A DNA stretch of 64,000 bases from Undaria pinnatifida (lineage: Eukaryota > Sar > Phaeophyceae > Laminariales > Alariaceae), in the NCBI GenBank assembly GCA_012845835.1, contig JABAKD010000027.1:1404189-1468188 (forward strand), given 5' to 3'. Made by a program: the position numbers and the translations under genes. This document shows positions 9,940 to 18,859 of this stretch, in pieces. Under the pieces are notes generated by a model that did no database searches, had not been told where the DNA came from, and saw nothing but the letters and a program-made list of their open reading frames with translations. Numbering within the stretch: the stretch's first letter is position 1; the number at the start of each line of letters is the position of its first letter.

Positions 9940-11062
9940 CGAGACGACTGAGGCGTATGCAGTAGAATGGGACATTTTCGACCGTATGATGCAAGATAGA
10001 GAGAGTGAAGAGTGTGCACTGGCCATTTTGGGCGCCGGGAAAAACCCTTTCCATGTTGGCAACGATCGCAAGCGAGTCGATATGAACGTGTTCCATGACC
10101 GCGCCGGCCACCTGTCCGAAATTCTTTTGAGGGAATCTGCTCGGCAGCGAGGGATCACCCCCACCGGACGGATGGAACCCTGCACTAAGTGTATACCGGC
10201 GAGGGGGACAAGAGCGGACGTGCCGAAGCGAAGCGAGGGACGAGCGGGAAAGGCGCCTGGCGATCTCCTACATATCGACATGTGCGGCCCGTACACCACC
10301 ACCATAGGCGGCAACCACTACATGTTCTGTGCTGTCGATGCTGCAACGGGCTACATCGCGAACTACGCCCTGCGTCGCAAGTCTGACGCCGTGGCCGTCT
10401 TCCGGCGGTGTATCGTCGACCTAGCCCACAAGGCGGGGACGAGGATACGGAGTGTCCGTGGCGACTGCGATTCGCTCTGGACCAGCAAGGACTTCCGTGA
10501 CTTCTGCTCCACCATGAGAATCGCCGTGCAGTGCTCCCCCCCCGGAGCGAAGCAATACAATGGGGTAGTCGAGAATGCAATCCAGCGTTGCAACAAAATC
10601 GCCATGGCATCTCGCCGCGCCGCGGAGCGACGCTTGCGGCCGGGGGGGTTCTCGTGTGTTCGCGGCCTAGATGCTCACGGGGTCAAGCTCTGGGCGGAAT
10701 CAGCAAAGGATGCCGCGCAGAAGCTCAACCAGGCTGCCTCCCCTTCAAATCCCGGTCGCCCGTCGGCGCAGGAGCTGTTCACCGGCAAGAAGGGCGCTTT
10801 CTTGGTGGTGCCGTTTTTTCAGTACGGTTTCATGTACCGGGAGAGGAGGTCGAAGCTGGACGGCAAGGCAGTGCCCTGCTACTTTCTCAACGCCGGCGAT
10901 AACCATGCCAACCGCTGTGTGAAGGTACTCAGGGATGACACAGGGCGCGTATGCTACTCTAGCAACGTTACATGGGCGCCGCTGCCACAGTCGGGGGGGG
11001 AGGGGTGCCTTCCGCGTCAGCACCGCCCACGCCGCCGGGGGTGTCATTCGAGATTGCCTTGA
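9930..11062 (+). CDS. pol: copia integrase
   Basis: The GAG-pre-integrase zinc region comes first (the H of the FHDRAGH segment and a CTKC pair). The catalytic core follows with D at 10277, D at 10463 and E at 10571. The last two are separated by exactly 35 residues, the D-D-35-E signature. Integrase inserts the cDNA and makes the 5-bp target duplication seen here. The C-terminal SH3-like part reads to about 10990 (a YSSNVTWAPLP segment) and then slips frame at a run of eight G near 10994. The last ~20 residues of this open frame are therefore off-frame. Confidence 0.85.
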
Positions 11063-11847
11063 CGCCGCCCGCCACTGCCGGTCCGCTGCCCGCGCACTCA
11101 CCCAGCGCTCACACCTCCTCGTCGCCCGGACCGACTGGTATGCCGCCCACAGCTGCCGGTCCGCTGCCCGCGCACTCATCCAGCGCTCACACCTCACCGT
11201 CACCCGGACCGACTGGTATGCTGCCCGCCGCTGCTGGTCCGCCGCCCGCGCTCTCACATAGCGCTCACACCTCGCCGCCACCCGGACCGACTGGTATGCC
11301 GCCCACCGCTGCCGGTCCGCCACCCGCGCACTCACCCAGCGCTCACACCTTGCCGCCGACCGGACCGTCTGGTATGCCGCCCGTCGCTGCCGGTCCGCCG
11401 CCCGCGCACTCACCCAGCGCTCACACCACTCGCTCGAACCCGCCTGCCACTGCAGGTACACCGCCTGCAGCAGTCACCTGGCCGCCACCACCGCTGCAAT
11501 CGTCATCACCGCCGTCCGCGCACTCACCCAGCGCTCACACCTCGCCGCCGCCCGAACCGGCTGCTATGCCGCCCGCTGCTGCCGGTCCGCCGCCTGCGCA
11601 CTCGCCCAGCGCTCTAACACCGCCTGCCGCATGTTCGCCGATGCCGGAGTGGTCTCCCTCTTTCATCGAGGACACCGGCCCCGCGGACGTACAGAAGGAG
11701 ACAGCCGCCGGTCGCCGCAGGATATTCTTTGCCGCTCACCCCACATGCAACGAGGATGCTGGGCGAGAGGGGCGACGAGCGCGTGCCGGGAAGGACCAGG
11801 TCGGAGGGCCGTCAGCTTTTAGGCGTGCCGGAAGAAGCGGTCTCTAG
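10990..11847 (+). CDS. pol: Pro/Ala/Ser-rich repeat linker of copia pol
   Basis: After the G-run slip the reading continues in another frame. It gives six or seven copies of a 26-residue unit (78 bp) around AAGPPPAHSPSAHTSPPPGP. It ends with a PMPEWSPSFIEDTG segment. The unit sits where copia elements carry a variable linker between integrase and RT. The complementary strand is also open but has no coding character. The frame then runs past another change around 11730-11850. Confidence 0.65.
   Translation, partial: VGGGGVPSASAPPTPPGVSFEIALTPPATAGPLPAHSPSAHTSSSPGPTGMPPTAAGPLPAHSSSAHTSPSPGPTGMLPAAAGPPPALSHSAHTSPPPGPTGMPPTAAGPPPAHSPSAHTLPPTGPSGMPPVAAGPPPAHSPSAHTTRSNPPATAGTPPAAVTWPPPPLQSSSPPSAHSPSAHTSPPPEPAAMPPAAAGPPPAHSPSALTPPAACSPMPEWSPSFIEDTGPADVQKETAAGRRRIFFAAHPTCNEDAGREGRRARAGKDQVGGPSAFRRAGRSGL
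11064..11630 (+). repeat. 78-bp coding minisatellite in copia pol
   Basis: Units begin around GCTGCCGGTCCGC and contain GCGCACTCACCCAGCGCTCACACC. Most are exactly 78 bp, so frame is kept between units. One longer unit carries an insertion in the middle (about 11430-11530). Confidence 0.88.
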
Positions 11848-11849
11848 GC

Positions 11850-12361
11850 CGCTGCCGGAGGCGACGTCGTTCGATCACGGGGTAGGACTCCTATCTCATG
11901 CGGGGGAGGATGTGCTGCTGTCGCTGCTGGCCAACCGGCGGGCCCTGAACGCGAAACGCGTGTTCCTGCAGGGGCACGGATCTGGTGAGCTGGGGGGCGG
12001 AGGCAAGCAGCATACGGGGTCGGGGGGCGTGGAGGAGAGCAAAGGTGCACCGCCATACGACACCACGGGCGGGGGGGGGAGCGGGGGTAACTATTGGTCG
12101 CTTGGGCCGTCGGGACGGGGAGTGTCGCTCGGCCTTGTGTCGCGACTCGCCACGCGGGAGGATGTCGACGCAGCTCTTCGCGAGATGCGCCCCTTTCACC
12201 TGCGGCCCGACATGCCCCTCTGCCACGCCAAGGACCTCCGCGTACCTAAAACGTTCATGGAGGCGCGTGACGGTGAGCATGGCGCACAGTTCATGGACAC
12301 GGCTAAGCGTGAAGTGTTCGGTTTGCTTGAAGCAGGCACGTTCGAAATTGTTGACGAGTAG
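11850..12361 (+). CDS. pol: copia linker and start of reverse transcriptase
   Basis: The frame opens before this point. It carries a Gly-rich linker and then a conserved entry into the copia RT, the PKTFMEARDGEHGAQFMDTA segment, followed by a KREV...EAGTFEIV segment. This matches the family pattern of a proline-led helix and the 'gTwelV' strand. It is cut by TAG at 12359-12361; the next ORF resumes in the same frame only 15 bases later. Confidence 0.72.
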
Positions 12362-13216
12362 CAACGAATAGATAACGTGATCAGTAGCAAGCTCATTCTT
12401 GATTGCAAGGTTGATCAATTTGGTTGGCCTACGGAATCGAAGGCGAGACTTATAGCTAGGGGTGACATGCAGAGAGAGTACCTTGACTTTGGAGATTTGT
12501 ACGCGCCTACTGTTGCTTCGTCCAGTGTCCGTTTGTTGGCTGCGTTGGCGTGTGAACATGACCTAGATTTGTGCCATTTCGATATAGACCAGGCTTTTGT
12601 GAAGGCAGATCTTGCCGAGGATGTCTATATGCGATTGCCAGAAGGGTGTGGTTTATTGTCAGGGAAGGTTGTGAAGCTGAGCAAGAGTTTTTATGGTTTG
12701 AGACAGGCGTCCAGACAATGGTATGCATTACTGAGGAAGTGTCTCTTGGCTTTGGGGTTTGTGCAATGCTTGGCTGATTCGTGTGTTTTTTGTTTGGTTG
12801 AAGGGGCGGAAGTAGTGATGCACCTAGTGGTGCATGTTGATGATTTTTTTGCCGTGGGAAAGAAGGAAAGGTGTGATCAGTTCGGAAAGGATCTCGGACG
12901 TCTTGTTCCAGTTAAGTCGTTGGGCGAGCTCAAGTGGTACTCGCGGTGCTATTACGAGAGAGACAGGGAGGCAGGGAGGTTTTTGTGGATTGCCTTGTTG
13001 ACCAGGCCGGATATCGCAAATTCAGTGAGGGCATTAGCAAGGTATTGCAGTGCGCCGAAGCTGATCCACTGGAAAGCGGCACGTAGTATACTGGGGTATG
13101 CAATGAAGACGAGTTCTTTTGGGATTTCCTTTCAGAAGGGGACGTTGACGGGGATTAGTTTGATTTCGTTCGCAGATGCCGACTATGCTTCGCGCAGTAC
13201 AGACAGGAGAAGCGTG
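12362..13216 (+). CDS. pol: copia reverse transcriptase
   Basis: It is in frame with the segment before the TAG. Conserved blocks in order are SKARLIARG, DFGDLYAPTVASSSVR, HFDIDQAFVKADL (motif A aspartates), a KSFYGLRQASRQWY motif-B block, and VHVDDFFAVG as the catalytic xVDD motif (about 12835). A TRPDIANSVRAL connection block follows. About 60 residues seem to be missing between the YYERDREAGRF region (about 12980) and TRPDI (about 13000), where the family normally has the thumb region. This would inactivate the enzyme. The frame is lost at a G10 run near 13218. Confidence 0.85.
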
Positions 13217-13640
13217 TCGGGGGGGGGGGGTGATGTGTGCGGGGGGGGCTGTTTCGTGGTACTCCAAGACGCAGAAGTGTGTGACTCTCTCGACTACTCA
13301 GGCGGAGTATGTGGCTATATCGGACATGGGGAAGGAGATTTTATTTTTGAGGCAGGTTTGGTGTTTTATGTTGCCGAAGGCAAGGATGCCGTGCATTGCC
13401 ATGTATAAGGATAACGAGGGTGCCATCCAAATCGCAAAGCACCTGATTTCGAACTCGAACTCGAAGCACATTGACGTGAGGCATCACTTTTTGAGGGAAC
13501 TGGTAGAAAGGAAGGAGGTCGAAATTATCCATGTAGCGTCGCAGTACCAGCATGCTGACTTCCTCACCAAGGCGTTACCTGAGAGGGAGTTTGAATTTCG
13601 CCGGGGGATAGTGATGAATCGTGATTTCTCTCTCGGATAG
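13217..13640 (+). CDS. pol: copia RNase H
   Basis: It continues in a different frame after the G run. It has the classical copia block VSWYSKTQKCVTLSTTQAEY with the catalytic acidic residue, then KDNEGAI, KHIDVRHHFLRE and VASQYQHADFLTKAL. This is the full C-terminal half of copia RNase H. It ends at TAG 13638-13640, about 300 bp before the 3' LTR. Confidence 0.88.
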
Positions 13641-13924
13641 TGTTTGATTTTCTGACGTTCTATTTCTTACATGTTTCTTTGTTTTGTTTTCTGATATATC
13701 TTTATGAGGGTTTAAGGACTTGCATTCAAATTGATCGATGGAAAATACTGAATAGTGTTTGAGTTTTAATGGTCATGGATGTGATAAGAATGGATTTGAG
13801 TGTTTTTGCAAAGGCAACATTTTTTTTGTTTTCTGGACTTGAGTAAAGAAAATCTCCGCAGTATTTCGGTATCTGGGAATGTACGTGTTAACAAGGTAGT
13901 CTGGATAAACCATGACAATGTTGC

Positions 13925-13936
13925 GAGTAGGGGGGC
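13925..13936 (+). promoter_or_regulatory. copia polypurine tract
   Basis: The purine stretch GAGTAGGGGGGC abuts the 3' LTR. This is where plus-strand DNA priming is expected in LTR retrotransposons. Confidence 0.7.
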
Positions 13937-14445
13937 TGTTGGACGTACTCACTCCATTGTCAGATTGCAAACAAGAATCCGTCGAAAAGATGGATCGGAG
14001 AATTTTGGGGGTTTCGTATATGTGTGGGATGGATCTCCACAACGGGATTTTGTGTTGTGGGTTTTTATGTGCCCGAATAGTATCACTCTATTTTTCGACT
14101 CTATTTTTGCCTCTACCTTGTGTCTTCTCTGTGTCTCTTCTACGGCTACCACGCCAAGGGCTACCACGCCCAATCTACTCCGGAGTATATTGCAAGGGCT
14201 ATGACGCCTTCACCACTGCACGGCTATCACGCCTGTGTATTTACATCCCGGATACCACGCCACAGTTTCGAGTTCCATTTCTGGGTTATCACAGCTGAGC
14301 TATCACGCTTCACCACACACGTAAATTGGGTTATCACACCCGCCTTAGTTAGTAGTTCGTAGTTTACCGATCACCGGCTATTACGCCACATTTCTCCTCC
14401 ACCTACACCACCACCGGAGCGCCACACGTACCAACCTACTCCACA
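13937..14445 (+). repeat. copia 3' LTR
   Basis: The 509-bp LTR begins TGTTGGACGTACT and ends CTACTCCACA. Relative to the 5' LTR it has one 1-bp deletion near its start. It also has a 10-bp insertion that creates the palindrome TACTCCGGAGTA (14176-14187). Only scattered substitutions separate the LTRs otherwise, so the insertion is fairly young. Confidence 0.93.
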
Positions 14446-14450
14446 GACGG
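14446..14450. other. copia target-site duplication, right (GACGG)
   Basis: This is identical to 6705-6709 and follows directly on the CA end of the 3' LTR. Confidence 0.9.
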
Positions 14451-15214
14451 CATGTATGTAGCCAGAAATCAGACCGAAGTTTGTTGCCTTTCTGCAGGTC
14501 GAAATGGAGCTAAACCTCGCAGAAAAGTGTACCCTGCAACAAAAACGCGGCTCATATCCAATCACCAGGGCTCTTAAAATAATTTCGTTGGAAAGGGACT
14601 GGGTGTGTGATGCCCGTGGAGCCAGTGGACAAGAAATGGTGTTTGCTCGTTGACTGTGAATTCCCTCTCGACTCAGCTCGAATCTTGTTCGACCTCCTTG
14701 TGGCTGAAAGCCACTCCGGAAAAAAAATCACGAGTAGTCGACTAATCTTCTGGGTCTTGTCGAGACGAAGTGCCAACAGGCGACGCAAACGATGCAACAC
14801 AAAGACGACTAATAGGCTATTCCACTCGGATTTCTGGCGAAGCAAAGCTCCATATTGCTATAAGTACACAAATTGATACCGGTTCCAAAGGTCGTGCGAG
14901 GACACAAGAGCGCGTAACGACGCGGGGAGTCAACTGGCGTACAACAGGCGCTATTGTACCTCACCAAGAAGGCAGTGGAGAAAACATACCTGGTACACGA
15001 TGAGTTGTCATACTTCGAGAAAAAGATAATCACGAGCACGCGAGCGCGGTACTTCGCACGGAGGACAAAAGGCGAACCAAAATCAAAGGAAGCCATGAAG
15101 GGCTGCCGGCTACAGGAGATACTAGAACACGTGGGCGCCGGGCATCGGTCGGTGCAAAACCGAAGCAATCAAATCACAAAAAAAAAGACAACGTGCGTAT
15201 AGATGCCGTACGTG
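14451..15214. other. no gene seen; expected site of the missing gypsy 3' LTR
   Basis: I searched by eye for the LTR blocks of 21.97-22.41 kb (for example GTGTTGACGATCACCGG) and did not find them. There is no G-rich polypurine tract downstream of the gypsy pol end. The gypsy element therefore looks truncated at its 3' side here. Confidence 0.5.
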
Positions 15215-15862
15215 TCACCTTCGTCGCGATGTCGACCTAGAATAGGTTCGCTTCTTCTTTCCGGGAGGGTCGAAAGCCGAAGGATCTTGTGACATAATTA
15301 CAGCAAGGTAAGATTCGATCATCTCCTTGCATTGAGGGAGAGTGATGCATTGACGCCATACACCACATTGTGGTGGCTGACCTTTATGTTTGAGGTTGTA
15401 TTGGAAATTCTCCACCGACGCTGCACCTACCCCCCGCTGATGACTATCGATTGCTTCGATGACATACGGGCCGATAGTGACGGTGTGCATTGAGCCATCA
15501 AGATCAGGGACGGGTAGGGTGGTTCCGAGAAACATGTCATCGAGTGCCCCAAAGTCAGGGGCGGAAGATGACTCGGTTTTCACGAATCGTTTCATCCGAC
15601 CGAAGTGGACCGTAACTTTGACCGGTTCGTTCGGTTTTGACACGCGATATATATCAGGGGAGAGCTGAGCTCTGACGGTATACGGGCCATGCCAAGGGCT
15701 AACGAGCTTGAGGTTTGGCCCGTCAGTTTCGTGATACGAGCGATGCAGTAAAACTTTGTCGCCCACTTCAAAACTGGGGAAAGACATTTTTTTGTTTTCG
15801 ACGGCTTGCTTGTCCGCTCGTTCTTGTAGATTGCGACGGGCTAACTCGTACGCGAGCTGCAA
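15215..15862 (-). CDS. pol: gypsy integrase C-terminal domain with chromodomain-like tail
   Basis: The N-terminal part has the ERADKQA helix and a KVLLH..SYHETDGPNLKL segment. A SPWHGPYTVRAQLSPDIY block follows; this is the GPY/F module that ends gypsy integrases. Residues ~130-190 read like a chromodomain: a VIEAIDSHQ strand, a YNLKHKGQP strand (for YlVkWkGy) and a terminal LPQCKEMIESYL helix. Chromodomains of this kind steer integration to marked chromatin. Two of the usual aromatic-cage positions look substituted. The tail is basic (KKKRTYSRSTSRRR). Confidence 0.78.
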   Translation of the reverse strand: MQLAYELARRNLQERADKQAVENKKMSFPSFEVGDKVLLHRSYHETDGPNLKLVSPWHGPYTVRAQLSPDIYRVSKPNEPVKVTVHFGRMKRFVKTESSSAPDFGALDDMFLGTTLPVPDLDGSMHTVTIGPYVIEAIDSHQRGVGAASVENFQYNLKHKGQPPQCGVWRQCITLPQCKEMIESYLAVIMSQDPSAFDPPGKKKRTYSRSTSRRR

Positions 15863-16290
15863 GTTTTCTGGCGTGCGACGTGAGTATAGTCGAGTTTTTT
15901 TTGTGGTGCATCAGTAGAAGGAACTCCGACAATGAGTTCGACGGGGAGAGTATCCGTGCGCCCAAACACGAGATAGCGGGGAGTCTCCTCCAAAGGTTTG
16001 GAGTGGGCCGTGTTGTGCGCGAGCTGGGCAAACGGTAGCAGTTCCGCCCAATTATCGCAAGCCAAGTTGCTGTATATATCAAGCATATTATGAACGGTGC
16101 TGTGGACACGCTCGAGAACAGAGTAGTTCCATTGCGGACGATAAGCGGCGGTACGTGTTTTCTTGTACCCAAAGACAGACTGCAATTCCTTCACGAGTTG
16201 GTTTTGAAATTCCTTCCCTTGATCGGAATGCAGGGTTTCCGGTGGGCCGAATCCCGAAAAGACGCGGTCAATAAGATGACGAACCACCAC
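15841..16290 (-). CDS. pol: gypsy integrase catalytic core
   Basis: It has FGPPETLHSDQGKEF, with the second catalytic aspartate, and then the GYKKTRTAAYRPQ block and ERVHSTVHN, with the catalytic glutamate. Between D and E there are 36 residues, not the usual 35. The segment WNYSVL replaces the normal Gly-containing turn, so a small change has occurred next to the active site. The frame differs from the upstream zinc-finger part, so an indel lies near 16290-16370. Confidence 0.82.
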   Translation of the reverse strand: MVVRHLIDRVFSGFGPPETLHSDQGKEFQNQLVKELQSVFGYKKTRTAAYRPQWNYSVLERVHSTVHNMLDIYSNLACDNWAELLPFAQLAHNTAHSKPLEETPRYLVFGRTDTLPVELIVGVPSTDAPQKKLDYTHVARQKTCSSRTS

Positions 16291-16372
16291 CGCAGCTTCC
16301 TTAGACTTGATAGGTGTCTGAACGAGGAAACGCTTGAGGTGATCGATGATAGACTGTATAAATCGATATATA

Positions 16373-16822
16373 CTAGACGAGATTCACGACAACAACGTGA
16401 AACGGTCTGGTGACCCGTCGGTGCCCGGTAGGCAGCGTAGGTGATCGGTGAGACGTTTTGCGGCGTTGACAAGGAAGACAGCTTTCAACATGTTCGGCAA
16501 CGTCAGCGTGCATCGTGGGCCACCAATAGCGATCCAGAACTTTTTCGAAGGTACCTTTAAAGGCTAGGTAGCCGCCTGACGAGGAGAGGTAATGGCAAGC
16601 GTTGATTACAAGTGTTATCAACGATTTCGGCACCACCAGTTGATCATGAAAGGTGTCCCGCCTACGTAGGTGGGCAGGGACGTAAGACAGGCAAAGCAAA
16701 CCTTCGTGGATGAAGAATTTATTCATGCTGAACTTTGATTGCTGGTGTCGGACGCGAGCTTTGATAGGATTGGCTATATAGTCAAAGTACTGACGAAATT
16801 CTTTCCTCTGATGATGAAGCAA
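16373..16822 (-). CDS. pol: gypsy integrase zinc-binding N-terminal domain
   Basis: It contains the HHCC-type region. A C-x2-C pair (CLPCQRRK) follows a DRYWWPTMHADVAEHV helix, as in the family. The second histidine of the expected H...GH pair reads as tyrosine (SGGYLAF), so zinc binding is probably impaired. The frame ends in FHVVVVNLV, where the family has the first catalytic aspartate; here it is Asn. This supports decay. Confidence 0.8.
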   Translation of the reverse strand: MLHHQRKEFRQYFDYIANPIKARVRHQQSKFSMNKFFIHEGLLCLSYVPAHLRRRDTFHDQLVVPKSLITLVINACHYLSSSGGYLAFKGTFEKVLDRYWWPTMHADVAEHVESCLPCQRRKTSHRSPTLPTGHRRVTRPFHVVVVNLV

Positions 16823-17060
16823 CTTCGCAGCATCGACGACGGGGAAGACAGATACGGCACTAGCAAATAATTCGCGATCGCTTCCGACGGGTACGATATC
16901 ATCTAAGTTGCTAGCGGGCAGTTCGTATTCACGAGGGTTGGGGGGGGGGAAAGGCTGATCATCGGGGACGTTACGACAGATAGCTGCAAGTTGCGGCTCG
17001 GATGGAAGTGGTTTTCCGTCTACCTCGCTAGAAATACGAGACAGCGTATCCGGTACAATG

Positions 17061-17250
17061 TTAACTTTTCCCGGAACGTGTTTGACGGTGAAATCGTAAT
17101 TTTGATGTCAAATTGCACAACGGGTGAGCATATTGGAAGCGTCTTGCATGTGGTACAAACACGTGAGAGCTGGGTGGTTGGTACAACACGTAAAGTGTCG
17201 ACCCTATAGGTACGGACGCCAATGGGTCAGAGCCCATACGACAGCGAGGC
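17061..17250 (-). pseudogene. pol: gypsy RNase H C-terminal remnant
   Basis: Downstream of the RNase H frame the minus strand keeps short readings such as HALTRCAI and VPGKVNIVPDTLSR (about 17040-17120, in another frame). These match the end of gypsy RNase H and the tether domain. Frame changes keep them from forming one ORF. Confidence 0.5.
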
Positions 17251-17545
17251 ATTTTTTCATCGTAGGGCTATAGTGGCTTTGACTAGGAGAAAAACGCTTG
17301 CTATGGTACGCGACAATATCAAGGTCTCTGCCATCGGCGCTGTCCTTGGACGGTTGGGCTAGGAAAGCAGCACCTACACCTTGCTCGGAAGCGTCGGTGT
17401 GAACGACAAAATCTCTCGAAAAATCGGGAAAGTGGAGGACAGGGGCTTCGGATAAAGAATCTTTGAGTTTCTGGAATGCAGCATCTTGGGCCGGACCCCA
17501 GGGCTTCTTAAACCTCGTGCGTTTGACGAAGCTCTTTCGAGTCAG
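17204..17545 (-). CDS. pol: gypsy RNase H domain
   Basis: FVKRTRFKKPWGP and AFQKLKDSL are the family's RT-RNase H connector. Then come FVVHTDASEQGVGAAF with the first catalytic Asp, AYHSKRFSPSQSHYSP, and KKCLAVVWALTHWRPYL. In the family the last block is preceded by a catalytic Glu (T-E-K-E); here the tetrad is T-M-K-K, so the active-site Glu is lost. Upstream it is cut off from RT by the nested solo LTR. Confidence 0.85.
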   Translation of the reverse strand: MTRKSFVKRTRFKKPWGPAQDAAFQKLKDSLSEAPVLHFPDFSRDFVVHTDASEQGVGAAFLAQPSKDSADGRDLDIVAYHSKRFSPSQSHYSPTMKKCLAVVWALTHWRPYL

Positions 17546-17982
17546 TGTTGCGGCGGATTGACATGACGTCACGTAAAATACGTGGCGGAATGCTGTCTAG
17601 GTCTGTACAACTCCAGTCAGTCTAGAAAGCGTATCGCTCACGGTCTCAGTCCAAAAACATACAAAACCAAACGAGGGCAAAAGGAACATGAACTTGATCT
17701 GACACGAGCGTGAGTGACTGCGAACCGAGCTTGAGTACAGCGATTGTTACCGTAAGGTATTGTTGGAGGTTTCGTCCGGAGTTCTGTTATATAGCACTAG
17801 CGCTTGGAAGAGAACTGCGTGAGACAAGACTGGTGTTTGCAGGCAGCTGTTGTAACAAGCAGATGGGAGGAATCAGCCTGTAGGGATACACGGAGGGAAT
17901 GAACTAGAAGCGGTGAGAGACGAGGGACAAGGGATTGGAGACCTGAGTGCGTGTGTCTAAAATAGCTCTTATCCTTCGTTCA
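17546..17982. mobile_element. nested solo LTR, 437 bp, with TCAG target duplication
   Basis: The insert starts TGTTGCGGCGG and ends CTTCGTTCA, so it has TG...CA ends. TCAG at 17542-17545 and TCAG at 17983-17986 flank it. Removing the insert and one TCAG joins the gypsy RT and RNase H in one frame across ..LVEL|TRKS.. . It contains a TTATATAG/CTATATAA box near 17785-17795, as expected of an LTR promoter. No internal retroelement sequence is present, so it is a solo LTR left by LTR-LTR recombination. Its parent family is not otherwise seen in the window. Confidence 0.88.
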
Positions 17983-18859
17983 TCAGTTCTACAAGCGGTG
18001 CCGTAAGGTAAGAATAATCTTTGACAAGCCGACGGGCGAAATTCGCCATACCCAGAACAGAACATAAGTCTTTAATGAATTTTGGCGTGGGCAGGTCGTG
18101 AATCGCTTTGATGCGGTCGGTACTGACGGAAAAACCTTTCGCGGAAATGACATGACCGAAATAGTCGACTTCTTCCAATCCAAATTGATTTTTGGACGGT
18201 TTGAGTGTCAAGCTTGCCACATGCAACACTGCAAACATTTTCTCGAGAGAGATGAGGTGGCCTTCGAACGTGTGATTGATACAAATCAAATCGTCCATGT
18301 AAGAGAGGATACCGGAGTCAAGGCGAAGGTGGCCTAGAGCTAAAGACATTACGTGTTGAAACAGCCACGGTGCATTCGCTACTCCAGAAGGCATGCGCTT
18401 AAAACAGTACTTGCCTCTCGGTGTCAAGAAGGCGGTGCGGTCGACGTGCCCCTCGGCCACGGGTAGCAGCCAGAACGCGCTGAGGGTGTCGGGGACTGAA
18501 ATGTAGAGGACGTCTCCGACGGCATCCAGGCAGGACTCGAGGTTGAGCATGGGCCAGCTCTTGCGGATGGTGTGGCGGTTGAGGGTATGGCGGTAATCGA
18601 CGCAGAAAGAGGGACTGCCGTTGCTCTTGTCGACGATAGTATAAAGGCTACCCCACGGATTTGGCCGTTCCTCAATTAGTCCCTGTTCCAACATCTCGTT
18701 GACACATTTGTCAATTACGGCAGAGGTGCGAGGGTTGGGACGGTATGGAGGACGATCGACAGGACGAGTACCTTCCGGAACGGGGAACGTCGCTTTGGCG
18801 ATTGTACAACGTCCTAATTCTAACATTGACAGAGAGGAACGGAACGATATTGAGCGCAT
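17983..18859 (-). CDS. pol: gypsy reverse transcriptase
   Basis: Conserved blocks are DRPPYRPNPRTSAVID; ML..GLIEERPNPWGS, which positions the template; FCVDYRHTLNRHT; SVPDTLSAFW, with the motif-A aspartate (residue ~124); FKRMPSGVANAPWLFQ (motif B); and SYMDDLICI (YMDD, residues 187-190). FGHVISAKGF and LGMANFARRLVKDYS (thumb) follow. All catalytic Asp are present. The open frame runs 14 bases into the nested LTR before a stop, so its true C terminus lies at 17540. The upstream frame changes near 18840. Confidence 0.9.

Larger units (their letters stand above)
6710..14445 (+). mobile_element. Ty1/copia LTR retrotransposon, full length, coding region broken
   Basis: Two LTRs (6710-7209 and 13937-14445) flank a 6.7-kb interior coding, in order, gag, protease, integrase, reverse transcriptase and RNase H. 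That order defines copia (Pseudoviridae). The flanks GACGG at 6705-6709 and GACGG at 14446-14450 are a perfect 5-bp target duplication, so the ends are fixed exactly. A purine tract, GAGTAGGGGGGC, lies directly before the 3' LTR. No standard initiator-tRNA primer site follows the 5' LTR. The coding region has in-frame stops at 9337 (TAA) and 12359 (TAG), plus frame changes near 9930, 10995, 11730-11850 and 13220. As it stands it cannot make one polyprotein. Confidence 0.93.

Noticed and set aside
14446-15214. Possible gypsy 3' LTR next to the copia element
   Set aside because: No block of the 5' LTR is found and there is no polypurine tract.
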